From Caldisericaceae bacterium (lineage in GTDB: Bacteria > Calditrichota > Calditrichia > Calditrichales > Calditrichaceae): a stretch of DNA of 13,519 nt. The notes beneath the pieces were generated by a model. That model was given only the letters and a program-made list of their open reading frames with translations, was not told where the DNA came from and did no database searches. Made by a program: the position numbers and the translations under genes. This document shows positions 6,471 to 13,519 of the stretch, in pieces (the stretch's first letter is position 1; every line of letters begins with the position of its first letter). Location: NCBI GenBank assembly GCA_021160885.1, contig JAGHBR010000436.1, forward strand, positions 1-13,519. Direction: 5' to 3'.

Positions 6471-6498
6471 AAGGTAGCTCCGGTGAGCTACCTTTTTT
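6471..6498 (+). terminator. Strong intrinsic terminator after the ferredoxin gene
   Basis: AAGGTAGCTC (6471-6480) pairs perfectly with GAGCTACCTT (6485-6494) around a CGGT loop, with the T-run continuing to 6498. It lies 26 bases after the ferredoxin stop. Confidence 0.93.
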
Positions 6499-6651
6499 GA
6501 TTGAAATCTCCCCCCAAAGTGTCAAACGAATATTTATTTGTTGTATGACCGCTATTTTTATTAAATTCAGTCAAATAATTACCGAAACTTTTAATTGGAA
6601 CGTCGGTTTAGTTTGTACTAATGTGGTTAGAATATTCAAGTGAGGGAAAAA

Positions 6652-8241
6652 ATGACAACTAATTTTGACATAAACATAATCATAGCTGTTTTATCTGGGC
6701 TAATTGTGGGAATTGGACTTGGCATTGTTTTTTTTAATTTATATTTGCGGGGTAAAAAACAAACAGCCAATCAAATAATTGAACAGGCTAAAAAACAGGC
6801 GGAAAAAATTCGGCGGGATAGCCATTACAAATTAAAACAGGAATTGCAGCGAAAGCGAAATTCTTTTCTGAAAGAGATCAAACAAAAAGAAGAAAAAGCG
6901 GCTCGCCTGGAAAATGAAAATATTCGGCGTGAAAAAGCGCTGCGCCGCGAAGAAACACAACTCAAGATTATTGAAGCACGCCTTGAAAACAAAGAGAAAA
7001 AAATCAATGAACTGGAACAGCTGCTTTACGAAAAGCACAAAAAAGTGGATGCCCTGATTGACGAACAAAATAAAAAACTGAAAAAAATCACTAACTTAAC
7101 AATTGACGAAGCTAAAAAAGAATTGATGAAAAATCTTGAAAGTCAGGCCAAATTAGAAGCCGTTCAGTTAGTTAAGGAAATTAAAGAAGAAGCCAAAGAA
7201 AAAGCCCAGCGGGAGGCAAAAGAAATTATTGCCCAGGCGATTGAAAATTTAGCTTATGAATTTACCATGGAATCCACCCTTTCCACAGTGGAGTTGCCCA
7301 GCGAACGGTTTAAAGGCATGATCATCGGGCGGGAAGGTCGCAATATTCGCGCCTTTGAAGAAGCAACCGGCGTAAAAGTGATTGTGGATGATACTCCGGA
7401 GCTTATTGTCCTTTCAGGATATGATCCGGTTGCCAGAGAAATTGCCCGTCTGGCCATGGAATATCTGATTAAAGGTAAAACGATTAATATCAATACCATT
7501 CAGCAAATGGTAAGCCGCGCCAAAAAAGAAGTCAACCGTTCCATACAACGGGCTGCAGATGAGACTCTGCGTGAATTAAAAATAACCAATGTGCATCCTA
7601 AGATGAGAGAAGCTTTAGGGCGTTTAAAATATCGCTACAGTTATGGTCAGAATATGTTGCAGCATTCAAAGGAAGTGGCTTACATTGCCGGTTCCATGGC
7701 TGCGGAATTGGGCTTTAATGTTAAGTTGGCCCGCAGAGCCGGATTGTTCCATGATATCGGCAAAGCCGTAAGCAACAATTCAGAAGGCAGCCATGTTACC
7801 CTGGGCCTGGAACTGGCCGAAGCCTGCAATGAACATGAGATTGTAAAGAATGCCATCTTAGCCCACCATGAAGAAGCGGAACCCATTCATCCGATTTCTG
7901 TACTGGTTACCGCTGCGGACAAGATTAGCGGCAGCCGCCCTGGCGCCCGTAGAGATACGCTGGAAGCCTACACCAAGCGGATTACAAAATTGGAAGAAAT
8001 TGGTAATTCCTTTGATGGCGTGGCCAAAACTTACGCTATTTCTGCCGGGCGCGAAATTCGCGTAATTGTGGAGCCCGATAAAATTTCGGATGAACAAGCT
8101 CAGGTGCTTTCTACCGATATTGCCAATAAAATTCGTGAATCCATGGAGTTTCCCGGGCAAATCAAAGTCTGCGTTATCCGGCAAACGATTTCTTCTAAAT
8201 ACACCGATGATTTTGAAGAAAACATGAATTTTGAAGATTGA
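6652..8241 (+). CDS. rny: Ribonuclease Y
   Basis: A membrane-tethered endoribonuclease that starts mRNA decay. The 529-residue protein has the full family layout: one N-terminal membrane segment (about 7-30), a long charged coiled coil (about 35-200), a KH RNA-binding domain with the GxxG loop IIGREGRN near 224-231, and an HD metal-dependent phosphohydrolase domain with QHSKEVAYIAG near 337-347, the HD pair in FHDIGKAV at 367-368, AHHEEAEP near 404-411 and TAADKISGSRPGARRD near 420-435. All catalytic motifs look intact. The frame is open to a GTG four codons upstream (6640), but the GAGGG ribosome binding site at 6642-6646 overlaps that GTG and is well spaced for the ATG at 6652. The gene sits between two terminators and appears monocistronic. 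A weak promoter-like pair (TTGGAA 6595-6600, TAATGT 6619-6624) lies upstream. Confidence 0.97.
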   Translation: MTTNFDINIIIAVLSGLIVGIGLGIVFFNLYLRGKKQTANQIIEQAKKQAEKIRRDSHYKLKQELQRKRNSFLKEIKQKEEKAARLENENIRREKALRREETQLKIIEARLENKEKKINELEQLLYEKHKKVDALIDEQNKKLKKITNLTIDEAKKELMKNLESQAKLEAVQLVKEIKEEAKEKAQREAKEIIAQAIENLAYEFTMESTLSTVELPSERFKGMIIGREGRNIRAFEEATGVKVIVDDTPELIVLSGYDPVAREIARLAMEYLIKGKTININTIQQMVSRAKKEVNRSIQRAADETLRELKITNVHPKMREALGRLKYRYSYGQNMLQHSKEVAYIAGSMAAELGFNVKLARRAGLFHDIGKAVSNNSEGSHVTLGLELAEACNEHEIVKNAILAHHEEAEPIHPISVLVTAADKISGSRPGARRDTLEAYTKRITKLEEIGNSFDGVAKTYAISAGREIRVIVEPDKISDEQAQVLSTDIANKIRESMEFPGQIKVCVIRQTISSKYTDDFEENMNFED

Positions 8242-8270
8242 TTGAAACTATAGTCTTTTTAAACTGTTGA

Positions 8271-8310
8271 AAAATCCGGTCTGTAGGTGATTGCAGACCG
8301 GATTTTTTTT
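8271..8310 (+). terminator. Strong intrinsic terminator of rny
   Basis: AAAATCCGGTCTG (8271-8283) pairs perfectly over 13 positions with CAGACCGGATTTT (8294-8306) around a 10-base loop. The T-run that forms the end of the stem continues to 8310. It starts 30 bases after the rny stop. Confidence 0.95.
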
Positions 8311-8483
8311 ACTGAGTTATCAGTTTAAAGCTTTGAAAACAGGTGTACATGCAGAGAAAGTGTTGCTTTATCTTGGGAATTGACTGCCTCCTGATTTCCC
8401 ATATTTTTGCCGTCATCTGGGAATTTCCTGCATTTGCCATTCATTCTGCTGTGTAAGCTTTAAATTCCAAATTTTTATTTTTT

Positions 8484-8580
8484 GAAACCTTTTAAAAAAT
8501 CGGGAATTATCCGAACCTGTCAACTTAGAGATTCCCGCCTGCGCTGGAATGACATTCTGAATGATTTTTTCAAAGGTTTC
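8484..8580. repeat. Palindromic MITE-like element, copy 2 (inverted relative to copy 1)
   Basis: A 97-base element with 18-base terminal inverted repeats, GAAACCTTTTAAAAAATC (8484-8501) and GATTTTTTCAAAGGTTTC (8563-8580), differing at one position. Bases 8523-8577 on the minus strand match 3011-3065, so the two copies share one half closely and differ in the other, including by about 34 bases of length. The interior palindrome at 8531-8550 has the form ATTCCC-N8-TGGAAT, which is one base away from the ATTCCC-N8-GGGAAT pattern of the Neisseria dRS3 repeat. It lies between the rny terminator and def. Confidence 0.72.
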
Positions 8581-8589
8581 TTTTTAATT

Positions 8590-8635
8590 TAAAAGCCCTT
8601 TGCCCGAAATAACTGGCAAAAGAGCTTTTCTTTTA
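8590..8635 (+). terminator. Terminator-like hairpin upstream of def
   Basis: AAAAGCCCTTTGCC (8591-8604) pairs with GGCAAAAGAGCTTTT (8615-8629) with one mismatch and one bulge, then TTTCTTTT-like sequence follows. It lies at the outer edge of the MITE-like element and may end read-through transcripts or any transcript started in the repeat. Confidence 0.5.
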
Positions 8636-8707
8636 CAATTTTAACAATTTTTTTTAAATTTAAAAAAAATTAATATATTTTTGCTTTAATATTTGGAGGT
8701 TAATTAA

Positions 8708-9208
8708 ATGAAATATAAAATTCGGTACATTGGGGATCCCGTTTTAAGGAAAGTTGCCGCGCCGATAACGGAATTTGATGAAGACCTGAAAAAATTTGCA
8801 CGTGACATGATTGAGGTAATGCACGTTGAAGACGGCATTGGCCTGGCGGCGCCGCAAATCGGGATTTCCAAGCAAATTATTGCAGTAGATGCTTCGGAGC
8901 TGGTAGAAGACGAATATCCGCGAGTATTTATTAATCCGGAAATCTTAGAGTCTTCAGGCGAGTGGGTAGTGGAAGAAGGTTGCCTGTCCATTCCGGGAGT
9001 TCGCGAGGAAGTTAAACGACCCGAAAAAATTTTATTAAAATTTCAGGATGAAACAGGAGAATTGTTTACTGAGGAATTCTCGGGCTGGTTATCCCGAATA
9101 CTACAACATGAAATTGATCATTTGAACGGTATTTTGTTTGTTGATCGCATTAGTCCGGTAAGAAGAAATTTATTAATTGTAAATAAGATGATTCCTGAAA
9201 AATACTAA
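8708..9208 (+). CDS. def: Peptide deformylase
   Basis: Removes the formyl group from the N-terminal methionine of new proteins, using a divalent metal (normally Fe2+). The protein has 166 residues, normal for bacterial deformylases. All three signature motifs are present: GIGLAAPQIG (43-52), EGCLSIPG (90-97, metal-binding Cys92) and HEIDHLNG (134-141, metal-binding His134 and His138 with catalytic Glu135). The C-terminus is short, as in the iron-type enzymes without the extended helix. A GGAGG ribosome binding site precedes the ATG by 9 bases, after a very AT-rich leader. The fmt gene, a frequent neighbour of def, is not here; instead an aminopeptidase gene follows after 17 bases, so the two are probably co-transcribed. 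Confidence 0.98.
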   Translation: MKYKIRYIGDPVLRKVAAPITEFDEDLKKFARDMIEVMHVEDGIGLAAPQIGISKQIIAVDASELVEDEYPRVFINPEILESSGEWVVEEGCLSIPGVREEVKRPEKILLKFQDETGELFTEEFSGWLSRILQHEIDHLNGILFVDRISPVRRNLLIVNKMIPEKY

Positions 9209-9215
9209 AAAGAAA

Positions 9216-9228
9216 GGAAAAAGATTTG
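9216..9228 (+). promoter_or_regulatory. Ribosome binding site and TTG start of the aminopeptidase gene
   Basis: GGA of the AAAGGA site (9216-9218) is followed after 7 bases by TTG at 9226-9228. The first in-frame ATG, at codon 20 (9283), has no such site and would remove the first strand of the N-terminal domain. Confidence 0.7.
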
Positions 9229-10728
9229 TTTCAGATTGCAACGGTTCCGGAATATGGCTTGAATTCGCATCTTTTAATTATCATGTTGACTGAGAAATTT
9301 ACGAAAAAGAGGAAAAAAGATCTTTCAATTTTTCCGGCCTGTGTTCAGAAAGATCTGGAATGGTTTTTTAGCGAAGCCAAAGACTTTAAAGGGAAGTTTA
9401 AAGAAACCCTCCTTTTTTATCCTCGTTTTTTGGAAAGTGTTGAGCGTATTTTATTGGTTGGTATGGGTGATTCTTTTGATTTGGATTTCTATAAATTCAG
9501 AGAGATTGGATACTTGATTGAGACCAGGCAGAAAGAAGTTAAAAGTCGACGTAACCATATTTTTTTAGGAAATTTTCCGGTTTGTAATCAGAAAATCATC
9601 GAACAACTAACAGAAGGCATTCTTTACAAACAATACACATTTGATGAGTACAAATCAGAAAGTAATGTCCCATCTATTGAACCTCGCTACATTTTTGTGT
9701 GCAGCAAGCACGATTATTCTCCAAAATATCGGCAGGTGGTCATTAAAACCCGCAAACTAATGTCAGGAATTTATCTGGCCCGTAATTTGGCAAACCAACC
9801 AGCTAATGTGGCCACGCCTGCTTACATCAAAGAATTGGTGGTTAAGAATTTCAAGAATAAAAACAATTGTTCGGTTGAAATCTACGACCGTGAAAATCTT
9901 CAAAAAATGGGCATGAACGCCATTTTAGCTGTGGCTCAGGGTAGTCATAATGAGCCTTATTTATTGGTAATTAAATATCAACCACCCCAGGCCCGAAAAA
10001 CAGTGGCTCTGGTGGGCAAAGGTGTGACTTTTGACACTGGCGGTATTAGCATTAAACCGCCGGCCAATATGGATGAAATGAAATTTGACATGTCCGGCGC
10101 AGCGGCTGTCATCGGTGCCATGGACTTTGTGGTTAACCATAAGCCACACTTTAATGTGATTGGCGTAATACCTCTGGTTGAAAATATGCCGGGGGGAGGC
10201 GCCATTCGTCCGGGAGATGTTATTAAATCTTTTTCAGGCAAAACCATCGAAATTTTAAATACTGATGCCGAAGGCCGATTAATCCTGGCCGACGCCCTGA
10301 CTTACGCTGTCCGGGAATTTAAACCTTCCGTTGTGCTCGACTTTGCCACTTTAACCGGCGCTTGTATGGTCGCTTTAGGTGATAAACGTGCCGGAGTGTT
10401 CTCAAATTCTCCCGATTTAAGACAGGCCCTTTATGAGGCAGGAGAAGAATCTGGTGATCTGGTCTGGCCCCTGCCTACCGACGACATTTACCGCAAAGAT
10501 TTAGAAAGTGATATTGCAGATATTAAGAACATTGGCAGCCGCTGGGGAGGCGCCATTACCGCCGCCAAGTTTCTGGAGTTTTTTGTGGAAGATGCCACCT
10601 GGGCGCATATTGACATGGCCGGTACGGCCAATGATGTAAAACATATCGACTTCTTGAATAAGGGCGCCACTGGATTCGGCGTTCGATTGGTTGCTGCGAT
10701 GTTTAGGAAAATAAATAAAATAGCCTGA
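9226..10728 (+). CDS. pepA: Leucyl aminopeptidase family (M17) protein
   Basis: A cytosolic metallo-aminopeptidase, normally a hexamer with two metal ions, that removes N-terminal residues from peptides. At 500 residues it matches the usual PepA length. The C-terminal catalytic domain is complete: GKGVTFDTGGISIKP with Lys265, Asp270 and Lys277, Asp288 in KFDMSG, and the family signature NTDAEGRL (345-352) supplying Asp347, Glu349 and Arg351. IKNIGSRWGGAITAAKFLEFF and HIDMAGTA follow near 433-467. The N-terminal domain (about 1-165) is the divergent regulatory domain of the family. The start is TTG, chosen for the well-placed AAAGGA site and because translation from it completes the first strand. 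Def lies 17 bases upstream and the Fe-S reductase 41 bases downstream. The precise substrate preference cannot be told. Confidence 0.93.
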   Translation: MFQIATVPEYGLNSHLLIIMLTEKFTKKRKKDLSIFPACVQKDLEWFFSEAKDFKGKFKETLLFYPRFLESVERILLVGMGDSFDLDFYKFREIGYLIETRQKEVKSRRNHIFLGNFPVCNQKIIEQLTEGILYKQYTFDEYKSESNVPSIEPRYIFVCSKHDYSPKYRQVVIKTRKLMSGIYLARNLANQPANVATPAYIKELVVKNFKNKNNCSVEIYDRENLQKMGMNAILAVAQGSHNEPYLLVIKYQPPQARKTVALVGKGVTFDTGGISIKPPANMDEMKFDMSGAAAVIGAMDFVVNHKPHFNVIGVIPLVENMPGGGAIRPGDVIKSFSGKTIEILNTDAEGRLILADALTYAVREFKPSVVLDFATLTGACMVALGDKRAGVFSNSPDLRQALYEAGEESGDLVWPLPTDDIYRKDLESDIADIKNIGSRWGGAITAAKFLEFFVEDATWAHIDMAGTANDVKHIDFLNKGATGFGVRLVAAMFRKINKIA

Positions 10729-10769
10729 TCTCGTTCTTTTTTAAAAGAAATTATTACAAAGGAAAAATT

Positions 10770-12779
10770 ATGCTTTCTTTTGTTGAACAAATCATTTTAG
10801 TGTTCGGACTTGTCCTTTCTCTGACTTTATCTTACAAAACGTTTTCACGCATGGTAAAGGTCGTCCAAAACGGACGGGGGAGTTTGCCTGTAACTCAATT
10901 AACGCGTCGATTTTTGCTGGCCTTAAAAGTTTTGATTTTGCAAAATACGGTTCTGAAATCCAGATTTTTAATAAGTATTTTTCATGCTTTCATTGCTTGG
11001 GCTTTTGTGCTATACTTTCTGGTTAACCTGAATGATTTGATCAAGGCGTTTGTCGCTGAATTTATGTTGTTTGGACATAACGTCGTAGGCCACGTGTACC
11101 TTTTGTTTGTGGACATTTTTAGCGTTTTAGCAATCATTGGCATGACGATCTTTCTTTTACGTCGTTTTGTTTTTAATAGCCCTAAATTACAGGTTCGGGA
11201 AAACGTTAAATTGATGCCGCAGGTGAATGCCGGAATCAGGCGAGATTCTCTGATTGTTGGTCTGTTTATCTTAATGCACGTGGGCTTTCGCTGGTTGGGG
11301 GAGAGCTTTGTGCTTGCTTCTCAGGGGGGGGATCCCTGGCAGCCTGCTGCCTCTTTGATGGCAATGCTCTGGAAGGGAATATCTTCCCAAAACTTAAATG
11401 TGCTGTACCATTTAAGCTGGTGGTTGGCTATTGGTTTAATTTTGGCCTTTATTCCTTATTTCCCTTACAGTAAGCATACGCATCTGTTTATGGGGCCGAT
11501 TAATTTTTTCTTTAAAAAACGGTTGGATGGCTACAGCCTGCAGGAACCAATTGACTTTGAAGACGAAGAGTCCGAACAGTTTGGCCAGGCTACTTTGGCG
11601 CACTTAGAAAAAGGACAATTAATCGACGCTTACGCCTGTATTATGTGTCACCGCTGTCAGGAAGTATGCCCGGCCTACAATACAGGCAAAGAGTTGAGTC
11701 CTTCGGCTCTGGAGATTAACAAACGTTATTTTTTAAACCAGAATGCTGAATTAATGTGGAACGATCAGGAACAATTACCACCTTTTTTAGATTTTGCCCT
11801 CAGCGAATCAGCGCTCTGGGCCTGTACCACCTGTGGGGCCTGTGTTGAGGTTTGCCCTGTAGGTAACGAACCGCTTTACGATTTGTTGGGCATTCGGCGC
11901 GACCGGGTGCTGATGGAATCCCAATTTCCCAAACAATTGCAGAATGCTTTTGTGGGCATGGAACGTAACGGCAATCCCTGGAACATGAACGAAGACCGTT
12001 TAGCCTGGATAAAGTCCGATGAAAGTTTAAAAGTACCAACGGTGGAAGAAAATCCTGATTTTGAGATTCTTTACTGGGTCGGCTGCGCCGGCGCCTTTGA
12101 CCAGAAAGGGCAGCGAATTGCGAAAGCCTTCACCAAAATTTTGAATGCTGCACAGGTTAATTTTGCCGTTTTGGGCAATAAAGAAAGCTGTACCGGAGAT
12201 AGTGCGCGCCGGGCAGGCAATGAGTATCTTTTTACCATGCTGGCCGAAACAAATGTTCAAAATTTGAATGAAGCAGGGGTTAAGAAAATTGTGACTACTT
12301 GTCCGCACTGCTTACACACTTTGAAAAATGAATATCCGCAATTTGGCGGCCATTACCAGGTAGTTCATCACAGTCAGTTTATTAATCAGTTGATTGCAAA
12401 TAACAAATTGCAGCTTAAAAGCGAACAGATTGAAGGCCTGACCTTTCATGACCCTTGTTATCTGGGGCGGCACAACAAAGAATTCGAAGCGCCACGCCAA
12501 GTTTTAAATGCGGTGACTCAGGTAGCTATTAAAGAAATGGCAAACACGCGTGAAAACAGTTTTTGCTGTGGAGCCGGCGGCGCGCAAATGTGGAAAGAAG
12601 AAGAACCCGGACAGGAAGCGGTGCGACGGGCTCGCTTGCAACAGGCACAGAAAATTAAAGCTAAAATTATTTCCACAGCCTGTCCATTTTGCCTTACCAT
12701 GTTGACGGATGCTTCCAATGAGACAGAAGCCGGCATTCAGGTGAAAGACCTTGCAGAAATTGTGGCCGAAAGAATCTAA
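10770..12779 (+). CDS. Membrane Fe-S reductase with NarI-like, 2[4Fe-4S] and CCG domains (HdrCD/FadF type)
   Basis: A fused membrane electron-transfer protein of 669 residues. Residues about 1-245 hold five or six membrane segments with several histidines (for example His72, His103, His108, His170, His214), resembling the cytochrome b-like gamma subunit of nitrate reductase. Two cubane sites follow: Cys290-x2-Cys293-x2-Cys296-x3-Cys300 and Cys352-x2-Cys355-x2-Cys358-x3-Cys362. Two CCG domains of the HdrB/GlpC type end the protein. The first has Cys439, Cys474-Thr-Gly and Cys511-x2-Cys514; the second has Cys563, Cys599-Cys600-Gly and Cys638-x2-Cys641. Proteins of this build are often encoded beside etfBA and acyl-CoA dehydrogenases and are proposed to pass electrons between ETF and menaquinone. 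No etf gene lies in the window, so that role is inference. An AAAGGA site 7 bases before the ATG supports the start. It may share a transcript with def and pepA. Confidence 0.9.
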   Translation: MLSFVEQIILVFGLVLSLTLSYKTFSRMVKVVQNGRGSLPVTQLTRRFLLALKVLILQNTVLKSRFLISIFHAFIAWAFVLYFLVNLNDLIKAFVAEFMLFGHNVVGHVYLLFVDIFSVLAIIGMTIFLLRRFVFNSPKLQVRENVKLMPQVNAGIRRDSLIVGLFILMHVGFRWLGESFVLASQGGDPWQPAASLMAMLWKGISSQNLNVLYHLSWWLAIGLILAFIPYFPYSKHTHLFMGPINFFFKKRLDGYSLQEPIDFEDEESEQFGQATLAHLEKGQLIDAYACIMCHRCQEVCPAYNTGKELSPSALEINKRYFLNQNAELMWNDQEQLPPFLDFALSESALWACTTCGACVEVCPVGNEPLYDLLGIRRDRVLMESQFPKQLQNAFVGMERNGNPWNMNEDRLAWIKSDESLKVPTVEENPDFEILYWVGCAGAFDQKGQRIAKAFTKILNAAQVNFAVLGNKESCTGDSARRAGNEYLFTMLAETNVQNLNEAGVKKIVTTCPHCLHTLKNEYPQFGGHYQVVHHSQFINQLIANNKLQLKSEQIEGLTFHDPCYLGRHNKEFEAPRQVLNAVTQVAIKEMANTRENSFCCGAGGAQMWKEEEPGQEAVRRARLQQAQKIKAKIISTACPFCLTMLTDASNETEAGIQVKDLAEIVAERI

Positions 12780-12834
12780 GGCTTCCAGGCTGCAGCCACA
12801 ATTGGTAGGCCCATAATCACACTTTTATAGAGAA

Positions 12835-12862
12835 TGTTGAATTTTGAGTGTTGAATTTTGAA
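12835..12862. repeat. Two tandem copies of a 14-base unit
   Basis: TGTTGAATTTTGAG (12835-12848) is followed at once by TGTTGAATTTTGAA (12849-12862), identical at 13 of 14 positions. The role is unknown; it may be simple replication slippage. Confidence 0.8.
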
Positions 12863-12902
12863 TGAGCTTCTTTAGTAAATTTTTACGACCACCGACCAAT
12901 TC

Positions 12903-12923
12903 AACCATTAAACCATTAAACCA
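12903..12923. repeat. Tandem 8-base repeat (AACCATTA)
   Basis: Two full copies of AACCATTA (12903-12910, 12911-12918) and a partial third (AACCA, 12919-12923). It is too short to call more than a slippage-type microrepeat. Confidence 0.75.
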
Positions 12924-12975
12924 GCAGCAGACCAGTAAATTATTTTTGACAAATGAAATTAAATATTTCTTTCCT

Positions 12976-13004
12976 TTGACATTCAACGCTTAATTTAATA
13001 ATTT
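12976..13004 (+). promoter_or_regulatory. Candidate promoter of the AsmA/TamB-like gene
   Basis: TTGACA (12976-12981), a 17-base spacer and TAATTT (12999-13004) make a near-consensus vegetative promoter 77 bases before the ATG at 13082. Another TTGACA at 13012-13017 lacks a good -10 partner. Confidence 0.5.
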
Positions 13005-13081
13005 TAAATACTTGACAATTCTGCGGAACGGATACAGGGAAAATACGTAGAAGATTAATAGTTAAAGAATATTAGAATTTA

Positions 13082-13519
13082 ATGAAAAAAGTTATTTTAA
13101 TCTTATCTTTCGTTATTTCAATTTTGGGTATTGCCATTATTGCATTGCCATCTTTTTTAAAGGTGAGTGGGTTAGATCATCCTTTAAAAGCCTATTTATT
13201 TAAAAAAATCCTGCACGATAAAAACCTGAAAATTAATTTAACGGATTTTAGAATTGGACTGGGCACTTTTGAATTGTCACATTTGTCCATTGTCCCGGAA
13301 AAACAAGAATACAAACTTACAGTTAATTCCGTACGTTTTGTTTATAATCTGTCCGAGCTCATTTTACATCCGACTGATCCCATGCGAGCATTAACCTCTA
13401 TTTCATTGATCGAACCGCAAATTTTGATTTTAAAAGATTCCAGCATAGCCGGCTCTCAAACACCGAATCAGTGGACTTCAATAACTGATTTTATTCAAAC
13501 GGTCGCCCGTGAAAAAGGA
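13082..13519 (+). CDS. N-terminal part of an AsmA/TamB-like envelope protein (cut by the window edge)
   Basis: An open frame begins at ATG 13082 and runs 146 codons without a stop to the right edge. Residues about 3-25 are a strongly hydrophobic signal anchor after two lysines (MKKVILILSFVISILGIAII). The following pattern, LKINLTDFRIGLGTFELSHLSIVP then a strand-rich VRFVYNLSELIL and ISLIEPQILILKD, is the usual start of AsmA-like/TamB proteins, in which repeated beta strands build a lipid-conducting or assembly bridge between inner and outer membranes. This suggests a diderm organism. The assignment rests on N-terminal pattern only; the length and C-terminal domain are unseen. The ribosome binding site is poor (an A-rich stretch with no clear GGAG). 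Confidence 0.7.
   Translation, partial: MKKVILILSFVISILGIAIIALPSFLKVSGLDHPLKAYLFKKILHDKNLKINLTDFRIGLGTFELSHLSIVPEKQEYKLTVNSVRFVYNLSELILHPTDPMRALTSISLIEPQILILKDSSIAGSQTPNQWTSITDFIQTVAREKG

Larger units (their letters stand above)
8311..8707. other. Gene-poor spacer between rny and def
   Basis: About 400 bases with no convincing gene. In order it holds a stretch with repeated GGGAAT / TTTCCC-type words (about 8376-8425), the second MITE-like element (8484-8580), a hairpin followed by T-rich sequence (8590-8635) and an extremely AT-rich leader before the def ribosome binding site. A 35-codon frame at 8349-8456 (cysteine-rich and hydrophobic) was judged too weak to call as a gene. Confidence 0.7.
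12780..13081. other. Spacer with short tandem repeats and promoter, no gene seen
   Basis: About 300 AT-rich bases without a convincing reading frame. No clear intrinsic terminator follows the Fe-S reductase gene; only a short GGCTGCAGCC palindrome without a T-run lies near 12788. Two small tandem repeats and a consensus-like promoter for the next gene are listed separately. Confidence 0.7.

Noticed and set aside
6224..6643. A 139-codon plus-strand frame overlapping the ferredoxin gene
   Set aside because: It is out of frame with an unmistakable ferredoxin, runs through a strong terminator and has no family resemblance.
8349..8456. A 35-codon cysteine-rich hydrophobic frame between rny and def
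   Set aside because: The ribosome binding site is too close, the region is otherwise repeat-rich, and a frame of this size is expected by chance. Conservation in relatives would be needed to revive it.
8471..8590. Target-site duplication around the second repeat copy
   Set aside because: Both flanks are T-rich runs, so any match (such as TTTTTA) is uninformative.
12835..12923. CRISPR or iteron-type array
   Set aside because: Only two to three copies of very short units, without spacers or regular phasing and without cas or replication genes nearby.

Overview
The window (13,519 bases, moderately AT-rich, closely packed genes with AT-rich spacers) is bacterial chromosome. Several genes point to a Gram-negative, probably anaerobic or facultative bacterium: an AsmA/TamB-like envelope gene, RNase Y, a dodecin, and a membrane Fe-S reductase of the kind linked to electron-transfer flavoprotein. 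The overall style fits the FCB / Calditrichota part of the tree. This is an impression from gene style, not a placement. No phage, CRISPR, tRNA or rRNA genes were seen.

Layout. 1-146: end of a gene cut by the left edge. 193-516: small membrane-anchored protein with four cysteines. 648-2606: a two-gene unit of a DUF58 protein followed directly by selD (selenophosphate synthetase). The selD reading frame contains an in-frame TGA at codon 15, at the catalytic Cys/Sec position, followed by a SECIS-like hairpin. It therefore reads as a selenoprotein of 352 residues, not the shorter 325-residue frame. 2587-5202 (minus strand): an OPT-family transporter and a stand-alone PqqD-like protein, separated by a terminator and a palindromic repeat element. 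5451-6444: a MerR-type regulator, then dodecin and a YfhL-type 2[4Fe-4S] ferredoxin, closed by a strong terminator. 6652-8241: RNase Y with its own terminator. 8311-8707: a gene-poor spacer with a second copy of the repeat element in opposite orientation. 8708-12779: peptide deformylase, a leucyl-aminopeptidase-family protein starting at TTG, and a 669-residue membrane Fe-S/CCG-domain reductase. 12780-13081: a spacer with short tandem repeats and a good promoter. 13082-end: start of an AsmA/TamB-like envelope protein cut by the right edge.

How the genes fit together. SelD makes the selenium donor for selenocysteine synthesis and here appears to need selenocysteine itself, so the genome should also carry selA, selB and selC. 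Dodecin (flavin storage) and the ferredoxin form a small redox unit. The CCG-domain reductase probably passes electrons between a soluble carrier such as ETF and the membrane quinone pool. Deformylase and aminopeptidase are adjacent and both act on peptide N-termini.

The strongest observation is the recoded selD. The second is the family of palindromic MITE-like elements. I did not find a convincing new multi-gene system; most genes are recognisable housekeeping or metabolic families.
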